Assembly (NCBI GenBank): GCA_948099385.1
Contig: CANUEZ040000020.1
Span: forward strand, 9,007,501 to 9,071,500
Reading direction: 5' to 3'
Origin: Fasciola hepatica
Taxonomy: Eukaryota; Platyhelminthes; Trematoda; Plagiorchiida; Fasciolidae
Length of the DNA: 64,000 nt
The notes below the pieces were generated by a model that did no database searches, was not told the origin of the DNA, and was given only the letters and a program-made list of their open reading frames with translations. Both the position numbers and the translations under genes were made by a program. How positions within the stretch are numbered: position 1 is the stretch's first letter; every line of letters starts with the position of its first letter. Positions 54,238 through 63,812 of this stretch are shown one piece after another.

Positions 54238-54560
54238 GATTCATCTTGCAGCTTGAACGCTCAACTCACCAGTGAAAACCATGGAAGCACTGTATAGCTG
54301 TTTCATCCTTGTTGTGCATATGCACCAGCAGTGCATATCCACCGAGCCCCCACGGGGACTCGAATCTGGGGTGAACGATGGTAAACTAAACACCTTAACC
54401 ACAAGGCTATCCGGGCTGGCTCTCAACGGTTTGTTGAACATCTACACTACATGATATAGCACCATTCCGTCACTGGCTTGGAACGGTAACAACTAGCTTC
54501 CCGCACAGCGATCAACTCCTATGATGGATGACTTCTCTGTAGAAGCCTAGGTGCAACGGA
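54238..54560 (-). repeat. tRNA-headed repeat with PLE-type tail
   Basis: On the minus strand a head containing GAGCCAGCCCGGATAGCC and TTGTGGTTAAGGTG (A-box-like, + about 54398-54415) is followed by AGATTCGAGTCCC (B box, + about 54357-54369), GGGGGCTCGGTGG and then a tail (+ 54238-54334) shared with the PLE 3' end at 39.8 kb. Where that copy has the CTGATGA core, this one has CTGGTGC followed by ATATGCAC, so the hammerhead core is lost here, while ACAACAAGGATGAAACAGC is kept. Homology to the 41-kb copy extends upstream of the tRNA-like head to about 54560. Confidence 0.55.
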
Positions 54561-54606
54561 AGCATTCCGCTATGAACAACCTACAGAGCTTGGTTACCAT
54601 ATGCAG

Positions 54607-54723
54607 TTGAGTATTAGGAGATTAGATTTGTATGATATGACTCATCATGGCTTTCACTGGTGAGTTGAGCCTTCTAGCTGCATGATGAATCATACCATAC
54701 AAATCTAATCTCCTACTACTCAA
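54607..54723. repeat. 117-bp foldback: 43-bp inverted repeat arms, 31-base loop
   Basis: The left arm, 54607-54649, begins TTGAGTATTAGGAGATTAG. The right arm, 54681-54723, is its reverse complement with 3 differences in 43. The loop (54650-54680) and inner arms are a partial copy of the tail repeat in + orientation (CTTTCACTGGTGAGTTGAGC), opposite to the copy at 54238-54288. It is probably a hairpin-type MITE, or two tail copies joined head to head. It would form a very stable cruciform or RNA hairpin. Confidence 0.85.
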
Positions 54724-55590
54724 TTGTGGATGGATAATCATTGATGAGGTCAACAAATCAGTTCATTTTTGTTCTCACATCTGATGACAGGGTTAGTTGA
54801 GAACTGGCCTCTTAACGTAGCCGCGCTAGATGTGACTTTGACAGCAGCACATAGAACCGTACTAGTCTTCTTGGTAGCGACGTCACCTTTGAATGGGGGG
54901 ACTAGTGAGTAGAATTATCTTAGCTAGCCCTGGTAACCTTTCCGTTGTTCGTTCATACTCCATTTTTCAATTGAAGAATTTCTCTGCATAGACATTCGTT
55001 GATAGGACGTTATAGATTGTTTGTAGCTCTGCGTCCAGCGTATCATCGGAGCAGGTTTTAGCCCTTGATATCAAGCACCTTCACAGGTTTCTTTTTTGGC
55101 TTAAGGACACAAGACTGAAAATTTGCATATCGTCCATTTCACGTTGCTTCTTTATATGCTTTTCCTTGTATTGAGCCTTCTGGGCGCCTCGTTAGGTCAA
55201 TATCTTAAAACGGAAGGTGGTCGTCCCTTTCTAGCTCATCGTCTAAAACTTATTTTTGCCAATGTGTTCGGAACTTCCAAGGAAGCCGTTACTTTTTGAA
55301 TTTTCTCCATCTTCTCTCGATGTCCGAGACTAGAGACTACGGTCGCTTAGTGGTTTCGGTAACAGTGGGCTATCTGCTCGTTTGTTAGTCATCACACACT
55401 TGGTGAAGATACCCACTTTCTGTTAGCATACCTGAAGCACTGAGTGAAATAACAGTCTTCTGGATGCTCACAGTAGTTGCTGGGTACTTAAATGAACAAA
55501 ATTGGAAAAACATGTTCCCAAACTCTCGATCAAATGCTTCGGAGTTCACCAAGCTTTGCCTCTTCTGCCACACCTATTTTTCACTAGCAT

Positions 55591-56095
55591 CGGTATTGCT
55601 ACTCTCCAGCTAATGTTTCAAGGTACGTAGATGATGCAGTTGTGTTTCAGACCACCTCCAATACTTCGGATATAAATACATTTAGAGAAAACTTATCAAA
55701 TACTGAACTCTTTTACATCCTGTACGGTCTCGCACAGAAACTGCTGATATTTTCGCAGTGCATCTTCCATCTTTCATTTTCAACTCACATCACAGAAAAT
55801 GTGACAAGTAATAACGGTTCCTTTTCTTGAGTCGATTCTATCAGCTATCCAGGGATGACAATAAATAACAACCTCTGGCGTTCCAAGCACGTGTTTTCCA
55901 CACCTGAATGTTCACATAGTTCTGTTATATTTGCGATAAATGGGAGTACACATCGATTAAGAAATCCGTTTATTAACCGCAAACAAGTGAGCAGGTACGG
56001 ACGAATGCAAGCAAGCACCGCCTGTACAAGGCGTTCTTCGGGAATGGGTACACTCTGGAAGCTTGGCATTTCTAATACTGCTACTGTAAAAAGTA
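55591..56095 (+). pseudogene. PLE reverse-transcriptase remnant, C-terminal part
   Basis: RYVDDAVVF begins at 55621: motif C with both catalytic Asp residues, followed by a run of about 30 open codons. Further on, broken frames still show PLE-like pieces, notably LYKAFFGNGYTLEAW near 56015-56060, which corresponds to the conserved NGYP region between reverse transcriptase and endonuclease. No GIY-YIG region follows. Together with 53300-53778 it is one old PLE copy interrupted by 1.8 kb. Confidence 0.6.
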
Positions 56096-57885
56096 GCAGT
56101 AGTTAGATTTCGACTTCTGAAATCTTACGAGAAAAAATTGCGTAGCGTCGTCCGTCTGAGAAAATGGTGAAGGACATCGACTTTTTAGATCAGAAGTAGT
56201 ATTTCTAACTACTAAGTGATCGGATAAAGTTACCAACGCAAATCAAGTAAGCCGTTGGTGGTATATAAACCAACGTGAACTTATTCGTTATGAATTAACG
56301 GGCCATGTTGGTCAATTTAGGAGCGCCTTGCATAGAAAGCCCGAACTGAGTAGGAACTTATATAGTGTCTGATCAGTGGTATGACATTCATTAGCACAGC
56401 TTTCACTGCTAACCAGTTTGCGGTTTATTCCAGTGTATTCATTTTTGTGACAGACTTGAAGACATTTAGTTCAGTTGAAATAACGATTAACGGTTCACGT
56501 ATAGCTGCTGTTCCGATAGCTGGTTCTCCGTAGCAGCCTGAATAATGTCAGAAAAATCAACAGTATGGCAAATTAGGAAGATAGCCTAATGTATTGTTAG
56601 TAATACGATGATTAAGTTGTGTGTATATGAAAGCCTTACTTTTCATGATACGTAGTCGTATCTTCCTGCTTATGACAACGGCTTGCATGGATCTCATGAA
56701 AGCCCGACACATCAAAGATATTCAAGTGAAATTGTCTGGCTCTTATTATCTTCCTTCCATCTTATGGGCTGTCTTTTTAACAGCTATTATCCCTTCAAGG
56801 CTGATATAGCTTTGACAAGTGGTATATGTTCACTTAGCAAAGTCGACATCAACAATCTGACTACGGACTGAACCTGGTGATTGTATTTTTTCCTATACCT
56901 GGCTTACTGTGATGGAACTAATATTTGCATATTATTAGCAATTGTTGGCTTTCTGACACTAATGTCATTCAAGACGTCAAATAAATATGATAACCAAGTT
57001 GGATAGTTCTTGGAGAATGCACTGTAACTACGATTGTTGCGTGCACGGGCATTGGTGGTTAGCTCAACCTTGGACATAAATGATGTGATCCGATGACCGA
57101 GAAAGTCTCCGATAGTTACGGTTAGGTATCAGTTCACGTAACTTGGAAGAATGTTGAACATGTTAACGAATTCTACTTGACTTCACTTCACTTCACAAAA
57201 CTGAAGTGAACTGCAACAAACTTGTGATGAAATCACATATTCTTGTTGGACGGGGTAGTCGTCGATATTTCTGATTGACCACATCAGTTTGTACTTTTTT
57301 TAATTTCAACCATGTCCGTAAAAGTACGGTGAATCGAAATATATGGAAAAGGTTCCTAAATAATACCGCAGATCGCGTGTTGAAAACATTGACGAACAAC
57401 CCGCTATTCACAATTATTCATCTTAATATAAACGTGGCACATATGAGTATTTATGCATATTACACCGAGCAGGAACACCGTCCAAACACTCAGGAGCAAA
57501 ACTGCCTCAACAGTGGAATGACTGGGAAGCAAGACCGGTTGACCAGGTGTGAGACAATTGGTCCATAATTTGTTATCAGTTTGATCATCAAATGAATTAG
57601 CTTCGTAAAGGAAACAAACAGCCTGTTCACCAGATCATATTCGTGGACATTTGGCTACGCCTAGGCGGTCAACAAGAGCTGTATCTATGTTGAGATCGTA
57701 ATCCCTTCAGGCAATATCATTCAGAACACGGAGAGAAAGGCCGGAGCCGCTTATATTGTGGTTGCCGCGACGTACACTCGTTTTTCATCCTCTAATCATG
57801 ACCACCCTTTTTTCTCTAGGATGATAGAGGACACTGCCATCCTCGGTTAGATACGAATGGACCTCACCGGTAGTTCACTCCCACA
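56096..57885. other. Stretch without recognisable genes
   Basis: Contains only a short CTTCA tandem with a small inverted partner at about 57180-57210. No supported gene or element. Confidence 0.35.
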
Positions 57886-57889
57886 ATTG

Positions 57890-58262
57890 CCACTATATTC
57901 GTTGTGTTCGTCGTGAACAATCATGTGCTCGCACACGCACGCTTGATCTGAATCCCGTGCGATCATGGACACACGCTTGCAGTAGTGCACGCACACAGTT
58001 GACACTTGTCGTGCTTCGTCCAAGACAGCACTGACCAATCAGATTGTACCACATGTTGCACGACCATGCGCTGCTTAGTCTGGCAGTTCAGTTGTCATAC
58101 ACTTTCGACCGTGTACCTTGTTGACACACGTACTTGCATACGAGTCTGCGTTTTAACTTGGTTACCTGTGCTCGCGCTTCCCATATGTTGCCGCTGAATA
58201 CACATTCATTCGTATAAACGTGCCTTCCTTTTACTTACTGAATCAGGATGCAACAATCCTGT
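57890..58262 (-). repeat. Short PLE-terminus derivative, second copy (S and T segments joined)
   Basis: Same arrangement on the minus strand as at 48525-48850: S (about 58262-58110) followed at once by T (about 58085-57890). T again shares the GTGGTACAATCTGATTGG and GACGAAGCACG words with the 3' flank of the 60-63 kb PLE, and S shares GAAGGCACGTTTATACG-like sequence with its 5' flank. No coding sequence is present. Confidence 0.6.
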
Positions 58263-59397
58263 CAATCCATATCGATATTTCTCATAAACGACGAATCTCG
58301 CAACGCTTCCTACGTTCACCGTGCACCATTCAGCCCTAGCGATGCAGTCGCTTCTGTTAATGTTAGGTCACTGTGCATGCACATCACCTTTAAGCACCGA
58401 TGTGGTGTTCTGATTATACTCAATCGCTCTGTCCGGGAAACTAGGACCCCTTGCATGATTTTCTCGAACGAAATCATTACAGAGGAGGAAGGCAATCACA
58501 TAATTTAATGTGTCAGAACCGAGATCGGTTCGGAGTGTATCGAAAAATCGATGCGCCATGTGAAGTGTTATGGTATGGACGGAGGTTCAACACCCACGCT
58601 TGCATTAAACAACACCACAACACAGATCTACACACGAACGCACTGTGACTAACACCCAATTGCCCTATGTTGTCATTCCAGTTTCATTTGGTTGTAAAAC
58701 CAGCCTTGAAAAAGGTTACCCCGGTGACCGAAACGTCGACTACTTACGAACATTTCGACTAAGCTGTGTTATTGAACAATAAAATTGTACCGTAACCACA
58801 GGCTGACTGAAGTCGATTAACCAGGTATTCGAAGACACGCCGCTCGTAAGGGACGTGTGGGCATTTTACTGTAAGTCCTGAATGTCCCAGTCTTTCGGGT
58901 GACTAGGTAGGCAGGATGAGAGCATCAATGGACATAACAGGTTGGATCTGACCGAATAGCTGTTGGCGTGTGGTGTAGCATCCATCGGACGCATGAATGA
59001 AGATCCAGCATTTATTGATGTTGTTTGCCAATATTCATCCTACTAATGTTCTTCTCTCACCTGTGACTCAGTCTGCTCCCGCATTCATCACTATATTGGT
59101 CACCACAGTGATCGTTTGATTAACATCATCGAGAATGAACGGGTTTCATCAGTGTTGTGGTTTTATGGGATTTGACCAGGGCTGGGATGGGTAGAGATAT
59201 TTCGTGCGCAGGTGACGGGTGAACCGTGTTGGAAGGCAGCGATAACTTCTTGCGTATATTTGCAGCGGATGTTTGTAGGGGTGCTTGCATGTGTGTTGGT
59301 TTGTGTGCGGTAACTGCAACACACGGACAGTGGTGAGACAATCTTAAGGATTGTCCGGTGAAACTAGCCCCAGGGCCCAAGGACAGACTATACAGTC
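58263..59397. other. Stretch without genes; possible decayed retroelement
   Basis: GC content is higher than in the left part of the window. A hammerhead-like remnant with a clear stem II lies at 58714-58737, followed by AATAAAATTG near 58779, and may mark the end of an old element. A minus-strand frame at 59126-59380 is of chance length. Confidence 0.3.
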
Positions 59398-59800
59398 GGT
59401 CCCATAAGTAACGCTCGAAGGTTCACTGCTCACAGGCAGTAAACATGTCAGATAAAAAGCATGGGGACGTGGACAACCGAGGCGAACCGAAGGCTACGAG
59501 CTCAGCTGCGATCGATATCGGAGCTTAGCTCACCTGCGGTCTAAAGGCCCGACGGTCACAAGGGCGATGAAGCCGACGGGTCTTCGTTGAGAACTGGATG
59601 ATCGAGTGAGTGCATCTGTATGCATGCACAAGCTAGGATAAGTAGTGAAATGCAGCGGGGTTGATTGTCGATCGTGACGGTGCTGTTGGTTGCAGACACG
59701 TCAGTGGAACAGCGATCGCAGCCATGCTAAGCAATACTGAGTGAATTCGGCTGGTCTGTCTATTTATCAAAAATAAGCGGAATGATATCTGATCAACAAC
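59398..59800 (+). repeat. Dispersed repeat, copy 2 (paired with 51.8-52.2 kb)
   Basis: Same landmarks, in the same order, as the copy at 51770-52180. It lies about 340 bases upstream of the PLE S segment in the same orientation. No open frame and no recognised family. Confidence 0.5.
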
Positions 59801-60137
59801 AACCCGATACGTTAAAATTTCGTTTACACCTCGCAATTGCCTAGGTAAAACAATGTGATATGTGGACAACTGGTGCTTTTGACTTCAACGAACGGACGTG
59901 AAGCATTAAAGTTACCCAAATTGAACCTCGTTTGATCTCCCTGCGAAACACAGTGACCTTTATTGGATCTGACTGCAACACAACTCTCGGGCATGGTCCC
60001 ACAACTAGAAGTTCAACAGATTTAGATCCGGGGGTCTAGGAGGCCACTTAACTGGCCCACCCATTTCTATTCTATTTGTTCATCAGGCCGCGTACAGTTG
60101 AACGCTCTGTTTGTCCGCTAAACTTATACAAAGACAC

Positions 60138-60277
60138 TGTGTTGTGTTCACAAATTCGGTAACAGAAGGAAGGCGCACGTGTACGGGTGAACGTGTGTTC
60201 AGTAAAAACGCACAGCAGGTACAAGCACAGGCAAGCAAGTGAAAAAACCAACACGTCCGCACGCGCGTGAGTCAAGG
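60138..60277 (+). repeat. PLE 5' flank segment S
   Basis: Matches the minus strand of 58262-58110 and 48850-48700 (GGAAGGCGCACGTGTACG, CACAGGCAAGCAAGTGAAAA and neighbours). In the PLE it lies immediately before the 93-bp duplicate at 60301. Read as part of the element's pseudo-LTR or 5' untranslated region. Confidence 0.55.
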
Positions 60278-60300
60278 CTATAGCAATTGAAAGAGCAAGA

Positions 60301-60393
60301 CACCTAGTTGAATCCAATCACACGATAAACGTGTCCGAGGCTTTCCGTGCTCTGTATAAGATCCGGGGTCGACAGTCAAGACAAGCGAAATGT
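60301..60393 (+). repeat. 93-bp direct duplicate of PLE endonuclease coding sequence
   Basis: Identical at 90 of 93 positions to 62599-62691, where the same bases encode the C-terminal side of the GIY-YIG endonuclease (HLAESNHTVNVSEAF...). Here it sits just upstream of the N-terminal coding region. PLEs often carry such partial tandem copies (pseudo-LTRs) at the 5' side. Confidence 0.8.
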
Positions 60394-62832
60394 GCTCATT
60401 CGGAATAATCAGACAACTGAAACAGGCCAAAGACCCGGACGTACTAAAAGAACTTAACAAGTACATTAAGTTCTGTACGAAACTGGCACTGGCGAGAACT
60501 CACGTTCAGTTTCTCAAACAGTGTATTAATGAGTCTATATTTCCGAAGCAGTACTTTTCTGTGTTGAAAAGAAACCGGATATTCATATCGAGTGTAGCAA
60601 TTAGGCGCCAAACGCTTAATGAGCAGGATACTATGCGTAAACATATCGCGGATTTAGGACGGACATTTTTGTCATCTTCTCGTGTTCTTGATTAGTTAAC
60701 ATTGGAAGAGATTCAATCCTTTGAGGAATACGTCCAGTCAATTATACAAAAGCAAGTGAATCGGAAACGTGAAATACTCTCGAAACAGATAAAATGATCG
60801 AAACCAGCGAGTGAGTTCCCACCGAACCCTGAAAGCTTTGTGCACAATTTATCTGACTTCCAGTTAGACAAAACGTTGCTTGAGGTGTTATCCTTGGGAC
60901 CCAAATTCTGCTTCCCAAGCAACCAAAGTAAACAACTAGACCTGGAGGTGGAATTTGAGAATCTTTACGCTCAGTTGTCCAGCTTACTCCCTTCGTCACA
61001 GTTGGAATTACAGAATTTCAAATCTACCTTAGTGAATACGTGCTACCAATATCGTACGGCTAAGGCATCAACAAGTGGGCTATTAAGGACGGAACATATA
61101 AAGCGTCTGAGGGAATTACAAAATAATGACATCATTATATCGAAACCGGACAAGGGTGCAGGTATAGTACTCCTGAATAAGTCAGACTATATCACAAAAA
61201 TGGAAACCATTTTGAATGACACATGCAAATTCGCGAAAACGGCAACGGAGAAGGACAAAACGCAACAAATAGAGAAGTCTCTATCAAACATTTTACGACA
61301 TCTGAAACAAAATGACATAATAGACTCATCTACTTTCGAACGGATACGGCCTACAGGGACTATCATTCCCAGATTGTACGGATTGCCAAAAGTTCATGAG
61401 AATGCAGTCCCCCTAAGACCTATCCTAGACATGTGCAATTCCCCGTACCATGCAGTGGCCAAATGGTTGACAACTCTGCTGGAACCGGTTAGACAGAAAA
61501 TATCGAAACACAGCCTAAAAGATACATTTGGATTCATAATTTGTGTAAAAGACCTGAATGTGAAAGAGCGACGGATGCTATCTCTAGATGTCAGTTCACT
61601 CTTTACCAACGTTCCAATCGGTGAAACCATCGATTATTTATGTGACTACATCGAAAGCAACGCAATTGAGATAGGCATCCCTTTGGAGCACTGAAACGAC
61701 TGCTATTCTTCTGCACATACAACATTCAGTTCAAGTTCCACGGTCAGATCTACCGCCAAAAGGACGGGGTAGCAATGGGCTTCCCACTCGGACCACTGCT
61801 TGCCGACGTCTTTATGGCAAAGTTGGAAAATGGCCCACTTGAATCAACTATCCATAGATGTTGTTTATACAGACGCTATGTAGATGACATCTTTTGTGTG
61901 ATCAATTCCTCAGATCAGATAGGTCAACTGTTAAGTTCGTTTAACTCAGCTCATGACAGCTTGCAGTTCACAATGGAAACAGAATCAAACAGCGCGATAG
62001 GCTTCTTGGATGTTCGGATGAATCGTCGTGAAGATGGTTCAATCAGTCGGTCCGTACACAGGAAGGCGGCGTGGAATGGACAATACATCCACTTCCACAG
62101 CTTCGTGCCTCTTAAGGTGAAAAGGAACCTAATTAGGTGCCTCGTAAACAGAGCAAGACGAATATGTTCGGAGAACATAATTGGGGAAAAACTCCGAACG
62201 AGTCGAAGGATTTTCACGCAGAACAGCTACCCGGACCGCCTACTTGATAAAATGATGCAGATAGAGCGAAAAACTCCAAGAGAGTCCATGTAGGAAAGGA
62301 AACCAGTATACATAACTTTGCCATTCAAAGACGACGCGTTGGCAGAGAAGATTGTCAGGCGTCATCATTTTACGCAGCTAATCTGCGGATGTTGTTCCAA
62401 TCCAGACCAGCAGTGATTTTACGGTTGAAAGACAAAATACCTGATTCTGCATCCTCATTCTGTGTGCACTCATTCACTTGTACCTGTGGGACAATGTACA
62501 TCGGCCGCACGACCAGACGTTTGTCTGAACGTATTCGCGAACACCCTGCATGGTTGAACACTGGAGCAATTAAATGGCTTACTAGCGCAGTCGTTTCACA
62601 CCTAGCTGAATCCAATCACACGGTAAACGTGTCCGAGGCTTTCCGTGCTCTGTATAAGATCCGGGGTCGACAATCAAGACAAGCGAAATGTCGCGTCCTG
62701 GCCACTGCTGGGGCTGTCGGCATCCGCCTACACAACCCCCCTCTGTGTGCCCAAAAACAATTTGTGTGTGCTCTTAAGGTGTCCTGGCCCTCCCTCCACT
62801 CTACAACAGGCCACAGACCAGATGAGAACTGA
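60390..62832 (+). pseudogene. Penelope-like retroelement polyprotein: reverse transcriptase plus GIY-YIG endonuclease, inactivated
   Basis: Encodes a PLE protein of about 810 codons, near full length. In order: an N-terminal region (60390-60840) broken by in-frame TAG at 60693 and TGA at 60795; LSKPDKGAG-like entry to the reverse transcriptase; RLYGLPKVHENAVPLRPILD; motif A MLSLDVSSLFTNVP with its Asp; a one-base frameshift near 61690; GVAMGFPLGPLLADVFM (motif B); RRYVDDIFCV (motif C, both Asp present); FLDVRMNRREDGS; TAG at 62291; a second one-base shift near 62375; then LRLKDKIP and TCTCGTMYIGRTTRRLSERIREH, the GIY-YIG nuclease with its Tyr, Gly and Arg; stop at 62830. PLE proteins copy RNA into the genome by target-primed reverse transcription in the nucleus. 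Two clear frameshifts and three in-frame stops make this a dead but fairly young copy. The start is uncertain: no good ATG precedes the N-terminal region. Confidence 0.9.
62599..62691 (+). repeat. 93-bp direct duplicate, copy inside the endonuclease
   Basis: Partner of 60301-60393 with three differences. Here it is in frame as part of the endonuclease domain. Confidence 0.8.
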
Positions 62833-62834
62833 TA

Positions 62835-63025
62835 TAATAAGCAAGACAACTGTACAATCAGGTTAAGTTGCACAAGGTCGAGCAACATGTGGCACAATCT
62901 GATTGGCCTTTGCCGTCCGGGACGAAGCACGGCAAACGTCAGCTGTGTACGTGCATGTGTGTGCATGCAAGACTGTCTGGCCAAGCGCATGCCTGTTCAA
63001 GCCGAACACAACACTGGATGCGGTG
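62835..63025 (+). repeat. PLE 3' flank segment T
   Basis: Follows the stop codon directly. Matches the minus strand of 48665-48525 and 58085-57890 (ACTGTACAATCAGGTTAAG, GGCACAATCTGATTGG, GGACGAAGCACGGCAAACG, ending near GAACACAACAC). Interpreted as the PLE 3' untranslated region or terminal repeat. I see no hammerhead core in it. Confidence 0.6.
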
Positions 63026-63171
63026 TGTGATTTGTGCTGTACTGTAGAGACAACTATTTTAACTGCGGCGGAATAGCTTCTCCATTTATTTCACCCTGAA
63101 TAATAGAACTGAAGGATGCGGAATGCTTTTGGGACACCCCTAACCCAATCATAAAAACAACCACCTGGTTA

Positions 63172-63812
63172 TCAATTGCAAAGACCTTTATTGCTCAGAG
63201 CAGAGAAGCATCGATCTGACACACTAACAATAAGATTTCGCATTGTCTCAATTTCGAATTTCTGCCATTCAGTGAGAATACTAGACATCTGTTCGTGAAT
63301 GGCGTTGAAGAATCATCCGTTTTCCTAGGCTCACCTCTCCAGCCAATCCAAAATGTTTTCAATGGGGTTCAGATCGGGACTTTGAGCGGGCGAAATGATG
63401 ATTTTGATGTTTCGGTACAATAGCCACATTTTACTGATGTGAGCTGTACGCACAGTTGCATTGTCCGGCTGGAAAAGCATGATCCCTCTCCGATCATTCG
63501 GAATTGTAGAGAGTAAGAAACCATTCGAAATTCTGATGTTCAAATAAGCTGTCTGCTTACCTTAGATAAGTGCCAGCTGAGATTTGCCGTCCGCGAAAGC
63601 AGCACAGATCCACCACAGAGCTCCCACCGAAAGCTCGGCGATCGGAGTTAAGTTTGATTTTCTAATTGTCATACCAGTAGTGCATTAATCCGTTGGAACT
63701 GTCCAAGTTGAACTTCCAATCATCACTAAATTCACGTTTTTGTGATATAAGTAGTATGATATTGTATCGGCATAAAGACACAAAATTTCCCTAGAAGCGA
63801 ACGACCGGTTTC
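63172..63812 (-). pseudogene. Decayed Tc1/mariner-family transposase
   Basis: Minus-strand traces, N to C: a decayed FASREIL segment near 63810; FSDDWKFNLDSSNGLMHYW (first catalytic Asp of the DDE triad, + 63660-63731); AFGGSS, counterpart of the usual GGGSVMVWG; FQPDNATVRTAHISKMWL (second Asp); PAQSPDLNPIENILDWLER (catalytic Glu region); three in-frame stops; then a C-terminal helix ILTEWQKFEIETMRNLI ending at TGA (+ 63172-63174). Several frameshifts and stops make it non-functional. The N-terminal DNA-binding domain would lie beyond the right edge. Terminal inverted repeats were not found. Confidence 0.85.

Larger units (their letters stand above)
53779..55590. mobile_element. 1.8-kb insertion splitting the PLE remnant
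   Basis: The reverse-transcriptase trace breaks between motif B (about 53.77 kb) and motif C (55.62 kb), which are normally some 25 residues apart. The intervening DNA carries the tRNA-headed repeat at 54.2-54.56 kb and the 117-bp foldback at 54.61-54.72 kb. No transposase or reverse transcriptase of its own is seen, so it is a set of nested or serial non-autonomous insertions. Exact ends are not defined and target-site duplications were not found by eye. Confidence 0.5.

Noticed and set aside
60060..60095. CTGATGA on the minus strand near the PLE 5' flank as a hammerhead
   Set aside because: No stem II and no properly placed GAAA follow it, and it lies on the strand opposite to the PLE.
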